A stretch of 10,072 nt of DNA from Chthoniobacterales bacterium (GTDB lineage: Bacteria; Verrucomicrobiota; Verrucomicrobiae; Chthoniobacterales; UBA10450). Below the pieces are notes generated by a model. It worked only from the letters and a program-made list of their open reading frames with translations, did not search any database and was not told the DNA's origin. The translations under genes were made by a program, and so were the position numbers. The stretch covers positions 4,034-14,105 of the forward strand of contig QHBL01000347.1 of assembly GCA_003244125.1 (NCBI GenBank). The letters run 5' to 3'. This document shows, piece by piece, positions 1-9,286 of this stretch (its first letter is position 1; each line of letters begins with the position of its first letter).

Positions 1-1203
1 TTTTCCTTTAACGTTGAGGCCGACCGGGTGACCGGCGCCGCTGTCAGTCTCGTTCACCGCGAAATGCTTCGCGAATTCCGTCGCGTGATCGCGCTCATAC
101 TGCTTCGAGCCGCGGCTTCCGTTCTCCTCATTCATCCAGGCGATGACCCGAAGCGTGCGTTTCGGTTGCAGATGCAGCTGGCGAATCAAGTGCGCAGTTT
201 CCATCGCCACCGCTACGCCCGCGGCATCGTCGATAGCTCCGGTGCCAAGATCCCATGAATCGAGATGACCAGAAACCATGACCAGTTCATCGGGACGCTC
301 ACTGCCTTTGATGTCACCAATCACGTTGGCGCTTTCCACTTCCGGCAACGTCTGCGGCGTCAGCACGAGATGCATCTTCACCGCGCCTTCGCGAGTGAGC
401 GCCGTCATTAGCTCCGCATCTTCCGCGCTCACTGCCGCGGCCGGGATTTTCCCCGTGCCCTCCCCATACTGCGTCAATCCCGTGTGCGGAATGCGATAGT
501 CCGCGCCACCAACGGATTTGACGAGACAGGCGACCGCCCCCTGCTTCGCTGCCGCCGTCGGCCCATCGCTGCGATAGACCACCGCTTCCCCATAAGCGTC
601 GCCGCCGTGACCTTGCGCCGCCATTTGTTTGTCGAAGGAATGGTCGAAGAGCACGATCTTTCCAGCAACCCGTTCCCGTGGCATCACTTTCAGTTCGTCA
701 AAATCGCGAACGGCCAGCACCTCCGCGGTGATTCCTTCGGCCGGCGTCGCCACGCTTCCGCCAAGCGCCGTCAGCACCACCTTTTGCGTGGTTCCTTCAG
801 CCTCGCCGGAGAATTGAGTCAGTTCCGCGCGCTCCTCACCGCGCACCCAGTGCGGCACCATCGTCTTCTCCAGTTGCACCTCGCAGCCGAGGGCCCGCAG
901 TTCGCCCGCGACATATTCTACTGCTTTGGCCGCCTGCGCCGATCCAGTTAGGCGCGGCCCAATGTTATTGGAAAGATGCGCCGCTTGCCGCCAGGCATAA
1001 TCACTGCCGAGCGCCGCCTGTTGCAAGCTCCGCGCCTCACGCAAAGTCACCTCCGAAAACACCATCGGCGTAGCTGAAGGAGCGAGGAGCGGCGTTGTGC
1101 TTGCCTCCGGCGCAGGTGATTGCGCCTGTGCCGAGCCGAGTGCGAGACTGGCAGCGGCGAAAAAGCTCCTGCCCAGCTTGCGGAGGCAATGCCCGAAGTC
1201 CAT
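1..1203 (-). CDS. Secreted M28-family zinc peptidase with PA domain (partial, C-terminus beyond left edge)
   Basis: An open frame runs from ATG at 1203-1201 to base 1 without a stop, giving 401 residues of a protein that continues outside the window. The N-terminus has a basic start (Arg/Lys at residues 8-12), a hydrophobic stretch and an AQA-type cleavage site near residue 27, so the product is probably exported to the periplasm or beyond. Residues of about 130-260 look like a protease-associated (PA) domain, with AGKIVLF near 180-186. The catalytic M28 domain follows. Visible likely metal ligands are His313 in SGHLDSWD, the Asp325-Asp326 pair in GAIDDAAG, the Glu359-Glu360 pair in WMNEENG (catalytic Glu plus ligand) and Asp387 in ETDSG. 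The last histidine ligand would lie beyond the edge. The pattern resembles carboxypeptidase Q-like exopeptidases; exact specificity cannot be read. The start lies 5 bp after the DUF5069 stop, so co-transcription is likely. The Shine-Dalgarno match is weak. Confidence 0.88.
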   Translation of the reverse strand, partial: MDFGHCLRKLGRSFFAAASLALGSAQAQSPAPEASTTPLLAPSATPMVFSEVTLREARSLQQAALGSDYAWRQAAHLSNNIGPRLTGSAQAAKAVEYVAGELRALGCEVQLEKTMVPHWVRGEERAELTQFSGEAEGTTQKVVLTALGGSVATPAEGITAEVLAVRDFDELKVMPRERVAGKIVLFDHSFDKQMAAQGHGGDAYGEAVVYRSDGPTAAAKQGAVACLVKSVGGADYRIPHTGLTQYGEGTGKIPAAAVSAEDAELMTALTREGAVKMHLVLTPQTLPEVESANVIGDIKGSERPDELVMVSGHLDSWDLGTGAIDDAAGVAVAMETAHLIRQLHLQPKRTLRVIAWMNEENGSRGSKQYERDHATEFAKHFAVNETDSGAGHPVGLNVKGK

Positions 1204-1208
1204 CCAAC

Positions 1209-1640
1209 TTACTTGATCCGCCCTTCTTCGAAATCAATCGCCTCACCGATAGTGTGAATATCCGCACGATCGGCAATCCCGAGCCGCTCCTTCGCGCTCT
1301 GTAGATTAGGTGAAGCGAAATCTCTCCAGCCCAGCTTCGAGACAAATCCGTTCCACACAATCAGGTCGCCCGCATTCAAGCGGCGGCCATTGTCGTAACA
1401 CCACTCCAGAATCTTCTCGCCCGTTCCACCTTGGAGCACACGCTGGCGCAAGTCGTCATAGTTAACCCGAAGGAAATTGCAGCACGTGCCATCCGCCGCC
1501 TGCGGCTTGCCCAGATTTGCATGGTAGTCTTCACTCAATTCACCTCTGGCATGCGACCGGATTTTATCTAACATTCGCCCGAAATACTTCATTCCGCCAA
1601 CTTCCTCGTTTGGGCTCTTAGGATATCTAGGATTGGTCAT
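1209..1640 (-). CDS. DUF5069 domain protein
   Basis: This 143-residue protein matches, from memory of the family, the DUF5069 proteins found in Verrucomicrobiota and some other bacteria. Recognisable landmarks are a YPKSPNEEVGG start, the ARMLDKIR-like stretch (here FGRMLDKIRSHARGEL, residues about 20-35), EDYHANLG, a Cys-Cys pair near residue 53, ILEWCYDNGRR near 78-88 and the very conserved VWNGFVSKLGWRD near 94-106. The length is typical for the family. There is no signal peptide or membrane segment, so it is probably cytoplasmic. Its function is unknown. It starts 27 bp after the gdhA stop and ends 5 bp before the M28 peptidase start, which suggests one transcript with both. No strong Shine-Dalgarno sequence is seen before the ATG at 1640-1638. 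Confidence 0.85.
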   Translation of the reverse strand: MTNPRYPKSPNEEVGGMKYFGRMLDKIRSHARGELSEDYHANLGKPQAADGTCCNFLRVNYDDLRQRVLQGGTGEKILEWCYDNGRRLNAGDLIVWNGFVSKLGWRDFASPNLQSAKERLGIADRADIHTIGEAIDFEEGRIK

Positions 1641-1667
1641 AAGTTACTATTCACCGGTCGGTATTCA

Positions 1668-3029
1668 CTAAACCAAACCCTGATCCATCATCGCGTTAGC
1701 TACCTTGAGGAAACCGGCTATGTTCGCTCCGTTCACGTAATTCCCCGGCGTGCCATACTTCTCCGCCGTCCGGTAACAGACCTCATGAATCGTCTTCATG
1801 ATGTTGTAGAGCCGATTATCTACTTCCTCCCGCGTCCACGAAATCCGCATGCTATTCTGCGCCATCTCCAGACCTGAAGTAGCTACCCCGCCCGCGTTCG
1901 CTGCTTTGCCGGGCCCAAACAGAATCCCAGCGTCCAGAAACCGATTGATACCTTCAATTGTCGTCGGCATGTTTGCCCCTTCCGAGACGACATAAACGCC
2001 GTTGCGCAGCAGGTTCTCCGCATCCCTGGCATTAATTTCATTCTGGGTCGCGCTCGGGAAAGCACACTGCGCCGGATGATCCCACAGCGGATTATAATCC
2101 AGCTTCGAATCCAAGGGCGTATAACTCGCTCCTGGAAAGTGCTCCGCGTATTCGGAAATCCGTCCCCGTCGCACACTCTTCAGCTCGATGACGAAGGCCA
2201 GCTTCTCGCGCGAGATTCCCGCCTCGTCATAGATGAACCCGTTCGAGTCGGATACTGTCACAGTTTTCGCGCCAAGGCTGATTAGCTTCTCAATAGTATA
2301 TTGCGCGACATTGCCGCTGCCCGAAACGAGGCAAACCTTGCCCCTTAGTTCCTCCTTCCGCGTCTTCAGCATCTCGGCGGCAAAATAAACGGCGCCGTAT
2401 CCCGTAGCTTCCGGCCGGATAACCGATCCACCCCACGTCAGTCCCTTACCCGTCAATACTCCAGTAAACTCATTCCTCAGCCGCTTATACATACCGAACA
2501 AGTAACCTATCTCACGCGCGCCCACTCCAATATCACCGGCCGGCACATCAGTGTCTGGCCCGATGTGGCGGAATAGCTCACACATAAACGCCTGGCAGAA
2601 TCTCATCACCTCGTAGTCGGTCCTGCCTTTGGGATCAAAATCCGCTCCACCCTTGCCGCCACCCATCGGCAAAGTAGTTAACGCATTTTTAAATACCTGC
2701 TCGAAGGCGAGGAACTTAAGTATCCCAAGATTAACGGTAGGGTGAAATCGCAAGCCGCCTTTATAGGGTCCGATCGCGCTGTTCATCTGCACGCGAAATC
2801 CACGGTTAACATGCAGCTCGCCCTGATCATCCCGCCACGGCACCCGAAACATGATCACCCGCTCCGGCTCAATAATCCGCTCGATGATCTTCTCCTGCCG
2901 ATACTCTGGATGCTGCTCCAGCACGAGCGCGAGCGACTCCACCACTTCCTGCACCGCCTGATGAAATTCCGGCTCCGCCGGGTTCTTCGTCCTCACCCGC
3001 GCCATCAGTTCCGAAACGTAATCAGTCAT
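1668..3029 (-). CDS. gdhA: NADP-type glutamate dehydrogenase
   Basis: The product (453 residues) catalyses reductive amination of 2-oxoglutarate with ammonium to glutamate, in the cytoplasm and usually as a hexamer. It aligns almost end to end with E. coli GdhA (447 residues). The substrate-binding domain contains GPYKGG (Lys90), PMGGGKGG (Lys126) and AGDIGVG (catalytic Asp166). The Rossmann domain has GSGNVAQ near 237-243 and an SDS stretch after the second strand, as in NADP enzymes. The C-terminus carries the family signatures EGANMPTT and GKAANAGGVATSGLEM. I place the start at ATG 3029-3027 (MTDYVSEL), because it fits the family N-terminus. The frame stays open to a TTG at 3074, but those 15 extra residues are encoded by a dispersed repeat and the groEL terminator tail. 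Upstream, GAGGAA lies 12 nt from the ATG inside the repeat and AGG lies 3 nt away; neither is ideally spaced. It probably heads a transcript with the DUF5069 and M28 genes. Confidence 0.95.
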   Translation of the reverse strand: MTDYVSELMARVRTKNPAEPEFHQAVQEVVESLALVLEQHPEYRQEKIIERIIEPERVIMFRVPWRDDQGELHVNRGFRVQMNSAIGPYKGGLRFHPTVNLGILKFLAFEQVFKNALTTLPMGGGKGGADFDPKGRTDYEVMRFCQAFMCELFRHIGPDTDVPAGDIGVGAREIGYLFGMYKRLRNEFTGVLTGKGLTWGGSVIRPEATGYGAVYFAAEMLKTRKEELRGKVCLVSGSGNVAQYTIEKLISLGAKTVTVSDSNGFIYDEAGISREKLAFVIELKSVRRGRISEYAEHFPGASYTPLDSKLDYNPLWDHPAQCAFPSATQNEINARDAENLLRNGVYVVSEGANMPTTIEGINRFLDAGILFGPGKAANAGGVATSGLEMAQNSMRISWTREEVDNRLYNIMKTIHEVCYRTAEKYGTPGNYVNGANIAGFLKVANAMMDQGLV

Positions 3030-3036
3030 GAGCCTA

Positions 3037-3070
3037 AAAGATTCCTCGACTTCCCTGGGAATGACAAGTC
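3037..3070. repeat. Copy of a widespread dispersed small repeat (VIPREVEES / DSSTSLGMT type)
   Basis: Read in one frame of the minus strand this segment gives VIPREVEESF; on the plus strand it gives DSSTSLGMT. From memory, both peptides recur in spurious small ORFs and N-terminal extensions in genomes of several phyla, and mark a non-coding interspersed repeat. The core has short inverted arms, ATTCC at 3041-3045 and GGAAT at 3058-3062. It sits between the groEL terminator and the gdhA start, ending 7 bp before the ATG, and contributes the GAGGAA sequence upstream of gdhA. Only one copy is seen in this window, so its repeated nature is a recollection and not shown here. Confidence 0.65.
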
Positions 3071-3071
3071 G

Positions 3072-3110
3072 CAAAAAGCAAACAGCCGGGCCTCTTGCGA
3101 AGCCCGGCTG
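3072..3110 (-). terminator. Intrinsic terminator after groEL
   Basis: A perfect 9-bp GC-rich stem (cagccgggc at 3083-3091 with gcccggctg at 3102-3110) closes a 10-nt loop. On the minus strand it is followed by the T-rich tail TTTGCTTTTTG. The hairpin begins 35 nt after the groEL stop. There is no T-run on the plus-strand side, so it acts in the groEL direction only. It also lies in the leader of gdhA, only about 50 bp from that start. Confidence 0.88.
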
Positions 3111-3145
3111 CGTCTTACTTGCCAGCTATAGAGTAGCTGATCGGC

Positions 3146-4801
<1,656 letters not shown>

Positions 4802-5098
4802 TTAGCCGATGATGCCGAGGATATCATCCTCGCGCATGATCAGGTAAGTTTCGCCGTCGATTTTGATTTCCGTGCCGCCATACTTGCTGATCAGCACCTT
4901 GTTCCCCTCTTTCACGGTGAAATCGACCTTCTTACCATTATCGTCGATCTTACCGGTGCCGAGAGCGACGACTTTGCCCTCCTGCGGTTTTTCCTTGGCG
5001 GTATCCGGGATAATGATGCCGCCTTTCTTTACTTCCTGCTCTTCGATCGGCTGCACCAGCACCCGATCACCGAGCGGTTTAACATTTACTGCTGCCAT
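4802..5098 (-). CDS. groES: 10 kDa co-chaperonin GroES
   Basis: This 98-residue GroES is the heptameric lid of the GroEL chamber. It starts [17 protein letters not shown]. The mobile loop that binds GroEL is around residues 18-34, with GGIIIP at 26-31, and the C-terminus is [10 protein letters not shown]. The length is standard. The frame extends upstream to a TTG at 5149, but ATG 5098-5096 matches the family N-terminus and has an AAAGGAGG Shine-Dalgarno at 5119-5112. The spacing is rather long (13 nt). It lies 83 bp downstream of dnaK and 15 bp upstream of groEL. Confidence 0.97.
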   Translation of the reverse strand: MAAVNVKPLGDRVLVQPIEEQEVKKGGIIIPDTAKEKPQEGKVVALGTGKIDDNGKKVDFTVKEGNKVLISKYGGTEIKIDGETYLIMREDDILGIIG

Positions 5099-5111
5099 AG
5101 TTATCTCACTT

Positions 5112-5119
5112 CCTCCTTT
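5112..5119 (-). promoter_or_regulatory. groES Shine-Dalgarno sequence, complementary to the upstream hairpin loop
   Basis: AAAGGAGG on the minus strand lies 13 nt before the groES ATG and decides this start over the in-frame TTG further upstream. CAAAGGAG at 5120-5113 is the exact reverse complement of CTCCTTTG at 5154-5147, most of which forms the loop of the hairpin upstream. The ribosome binding site could therefore pair with the loop. That a regulatory interaction exists is inference. Confidence 0.7.
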
Positions 5120-5133
5120 GGTTGATGGGTTAC

Positions 5134-5174
5134 TGCCGGAGTAGCTCAAAGGAGTTACTGAGCTACTCCCGGCA
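5134..5174 (-). promoter_or_regulatory. Long hairpin in the dnaK-groES intergenic leader
   Basis: The arms tgccggagtagctca (5134-5148) and tgagctactcccggca (5159-5174) pair over 15 bp with a single bulged base, closing a 10-nt loop. On the minus-strand transcript the hairpin starts 7 nt after the dnaK stop codon. It is not followed by a T-run, so it is a poor intrinsic terminator. More likely roles are a 3' stabilising or processing structure for dnaK mRNA, a weak attenuator, or part of a groES leader switch. No HrcA-type CIRCE inverted repeat is present here. Confidence 0.7.
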
Positions 5175-5181
5175 AATTTAC

Positions 5182-7343
<2,162 letters not shown>

Positions 7344-7691
7344 ATGCATTCTGCCCGCGCTCCGGCTCCTCCCCCGGCGGGCGATATTCGGTTTAACTGC
7401 GACGTTTGCAAACGACCGCTCATCGTCGACGCCGCCGCCGCGGGGATGACGTTGAATTGCCAGCACTGCGGCGGGCCGACGATTATTCCATCGGTAAGTT
7501 CGCGCGTGAGCACGGCTGATCAGCTCACCGACATCGAGCGGAAGCTGAAAGAAAATGAGTCGCAGCGCACGGAAGTGACCAGCTATATCAACCAGCTTTG
7601 TATTCAGATTCATCGTTGGAAGCTACGGTTGCAGACGCTGAACGAACGCAAGATCGAGTTGGAAGCGGAGCTGGGCGCTTTGCAGCGATAG
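7344..7691 (+). CDS. Small CxxC zinc-ribbon-like protein with C-terminal coiled coil
   Basis: I do not recognise a named family. The 115-residue product has a Pro/Ala-rich start, then a region with two cysteine pairs, Cys19-x2-Cys22 and Cys39-x2-Cys42. It reads like the short metal-binding segments (FxCxxC, then LxCxxCGG) found at the N-termini of many Planctomycetes and Verrucomicrobia proteins. From about residue 58 to the end the sequence is charged and heptad-like ([14 protein letters not shown] through [10 protein letters not shown]), suggesting a coiled coil and oligomer formation. There is no signal peptide or membrane segment. The four cysteines fit one structural zinc ion, but metal binding is inferred. 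It is the first gene of the plus-strand group and is followed by thyA after 110 bp, a gap in which I see no clear promoter. The start is plausible but weakly supported. Confidence 0.75.
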   Translation: MHSARAPAPPPAGDIRFNCDVCKRPLIVDAAAAGMTLNCQHCGGPTIIPSVSSRVSTADQLTDIERKLKENESQRTEVTSYINQLCIQIHRWKLRLQTLNERKIELEAELGALQR

Positions 7692-7801
7692 CTGGTGCGC
7701 GAGCGATACCTTGCGTTCTGCGGCCCAGGACGGACGGCAGCTACAATCAAGGAATCTCATCTTTTCTTTCGCGAAGTTCTTGTCGGGCGATAACCTCTGG
7801 C

Positions 7802-8596
7802 GTGCGCGAGTATCACGATCTACTACGCCTCGTTCTCGATCGCGGAGCAGAGCGCCAGGACCGCACTGGCACGGGAACTCTCTCCGTCTTTGGTGCGCAG
7901 GCTCGCTTTGATCTGCGCCAACGCTTTCCGCTGCTGACGACGAAGAAGCTTCATCTCAAATCGATCGTCTACGAGCTGCTTTGGTTTGTGCGCGGTGACA
8001 CCAATGTGCGTTATCTCAACGACCACGGCGTCACCATCTGGGATGAATGGGCTGACGAGAAGGGCGAGCTTGGCCGCGTCTACGGCGCACAGTGGCGCGA
8101 CTGGCGTGGCGCGAACAACCAGCCGATCGATCAGCTGGCGCGCGTCATCGAGCAGATAAAAATCAATCCTACTTCACGGCGACTCATCGTTAGCGCCTGG
8201 AATCCCGCCGAAATCGAGGAGATGGCGCTGCCACCTTGCCATCTGCTCTTCCAGTTTTACGTGAACAAAGGCGAGCTCAGCTGCCAGCTTTACCAGCGCA
8301 GCGCCGACCTCTTCCTCGGTGTTCCGTTTAACATCGCCAGCTATTCGCTGCTGACGATGATGGTCGCGCAGGTCTGTGATCTTCGGCCGGGCGAATTTAT
8401 TCACACATTTGGCGATTTGCATCTCTACCTGAATCATCTCGAGCAGGCCCGCGAACAGCTCGCACGCGAATGCCGGCCGTTGCCGCGCATGCAGCTGAAT
8501 CGTGCCGTGCGCCGCCTCGAACACTTCACTTTTACAGATTTCACCCTGCTCGATTACGATCCTCACCCATCAATTAAAGCGCCGATCGCGGTCTAG
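7802..8596 (+). CDS. thyA: Thymidylate synthase ThyA
   Basis: This enzyme methylates dUMP to dTMP using 5,10-methylenetetrahydrofolate, which it oxidises to dihydrofolate. From GTG 7802 the protein is 264 residues, the same length as E. coli ThyA and with matching numbering. Arg21 is in DRTGTGT, the nucleophile Cys146 in [10 protein letters not shown], the dUMP-binding stretch in QRSADLFLG (Arg166, Ser167, Asp169), Asn177 in PFNIASY, and His207/Tyr209 in GDLHLY. The C-terminus ends IKAPIAV, the mobile tail that closes the active site. The frame is open back to 7598, but that extension overlaps the preceding gene and has no family similarity. The GTG start has no strong Shine-Dalgarno sequence. 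A folA gene, often beside thyA, is absent; an L,D-transpeptidase gene follows after a 66-bp gap. Confidence 0.96.
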   Translation: MREYHDLLRLVLDRGAERQDRTGTGTLSVFGAQARFDLRQRFPLLTTKKLHLKSIVYELLWFVRGDTNVRYLNDHGVTIWDEWADEKGELGRVYGAQWRDWRGANNQPIDQLARVIEQIKINPTSRRLIVSAWNPAEIEEMALPPCHLLFQFYVNKGELSCQLYQRSADLFLGVPFNIASYSLLTMMVAQVCDLRPGEFIHTFGDLHLYLNHLEQAREQLARECRPLPRMQLNRAVRRLEHFTFTDFTLLDYDPHPSIKAPIAV

Positions 8597-8662
8597 CTGG
8601 CGAAACATTACGTTCTCGGACCGGTTGAATCTTGCGCCGGTTGTAACGTCGAACCGGTGTTT

Positions 8663-9271
8663 ATGGGTTGGCGAACAGGGTTCTTCGCAAGTGTGTTCTG
8701 CATTGCAGCCGCGGCTCGCGCCATGTACGGCGCCGCTGGAACTTCGGTCGAGATCGATCTTGAAGACCAGCGCGCTTATCTCCTGCAGGGCCGGCGTATT
8801 CTCCTAACGAGTCCCATTTCGAGCGGACGTTATGGCCATCTCACTGACAGCGGCTCGTTCAAGGTGATCGAGAAGGAGCGCACACATTTCTCATCCCTTT
8901 ACGGGAAGATTGTCGATCGCAACGGCGAAACCGTTGTGGCGGACGCCGACGCTGATATGAAGGTACCGCGCGGTGGAAAATTCCTCCCCGCGCCGATGCA
9001 TTACTTCATGCGCTTCCATGGTGCTGATGGAATGCACGCCGGATACCTGCCCGGTTACCCGGCGTCGCACGGTTGCGTGCGGATGCAGGAGGAGAACGCC
9101 GTCGCTTTTTTTAATGCGGTGCAGATCGGCACGCCCGTACACGTCTTCGGGCGCACGCCGCGAACCCGCGACTACTTCCGCTTCGGTCCGCAACCGCTAC
9201 GCTTCCCGCCCATGTTCGGCGCGCCGCAGCGAGACCCTCGCTATTATAATCCGCCAGCGCAGCGCTGGTGA
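8663..9271 (+). CDS. Secreted L,D-transpeptidase (YkuD domain)
   Basis: This 202-residue protein carries the YkuD catalytic domain, which forms 3-3 peptidoglycan crosslinks or attaches proteins to peptidoglycan through a cysteine thioester. The active-site signature is visible as MHAGY (His125) followed by SHGCVRM (His136, catalytic Cys138). The domain begins with VEIDLEDQRAYLLQGRRIL, typical of YkuD proteins. The N-terminus (GWRTGFFASVFCIAAAARA) looks like a signal peptide cleaved near residue 21, so it acts in the periplasm. The segment after about 165 is rich in Pro, Arg, Phe and Tyr and lies outside the known fold. No LysM or other peptidoglycan-binding domain is present. ATG 8663 is preferred; an in-frame GTG at 8657 would add two residues. 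Neither has a clear Shine-Dalgarno. The gene ends 15 bp from the convergent helicase gene. Confidence 0.92.
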   Translation: MGWRTGFFASVFCIAAAARAMYGAAGTSVEIDLEDQRAYLLQGRRILLTSPISSGRYGHLTDSGSFKVIEKERTHFSSLYGKIVDRNGETVVADADADMKVPRGGKFLPAPMHYFMRFHGADGMHAGYLPGYPASHGCVRMQEENAVAFFNAVQIGTPVHVFGRTPRTRDYFRFGPQPLRFPPMFGAPQRDPRYYNPPAQRW

Positions 9272-9286
9272 ACAGGAATTAACGAG

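Noticed and set aside
484..951. A 155-codon open frame on the plus strand opposite the M28 peptidase
   Set aside because: The minus strand carries clear M28 motifs through this region; the plus-strand translation is Arg/His-rich shadow sequence.
3030..3074. N-terminal extension of GdhA from a TTG at 3074
   Set aside because: The extra residues are encoded by the dispersed repeat and the terminator tail, and the family N-terminus fits the ATG at 3029.
5099..5149. N-terminal extension of GroES from a TTG at 5149
   Set aside because: It would translate through the Shine-Dalgarno sequence and hairpin arm; GroES proteins start at the [11 protein letters not shown] position.
5134..5173. tRNA-like start (GCCGGGAGTAGCTCAG) on the minus strand
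   Set aside because: It resembles an acceptor plus D-arm, but no anticodon arm, T-arm (GTTCGA-type) or 3' acceptor follows; it is one arm of a simple hairpin.
7598..7801. N-terminal extension of ThyA by 68 codons
   Set aside because: It overlaps the preceding gene, has no ThyA similarity, and the GTG at 7802 gives exactly the 264-residue family length.
9254..9268. Short inverted repeat ccagcgc/gcgctgg at the end of the L,D-transpeptidase gene
   Set aside because: It lies within the last codons, has almost no loop and no T-run on either strand, so a terminator call is not supported.
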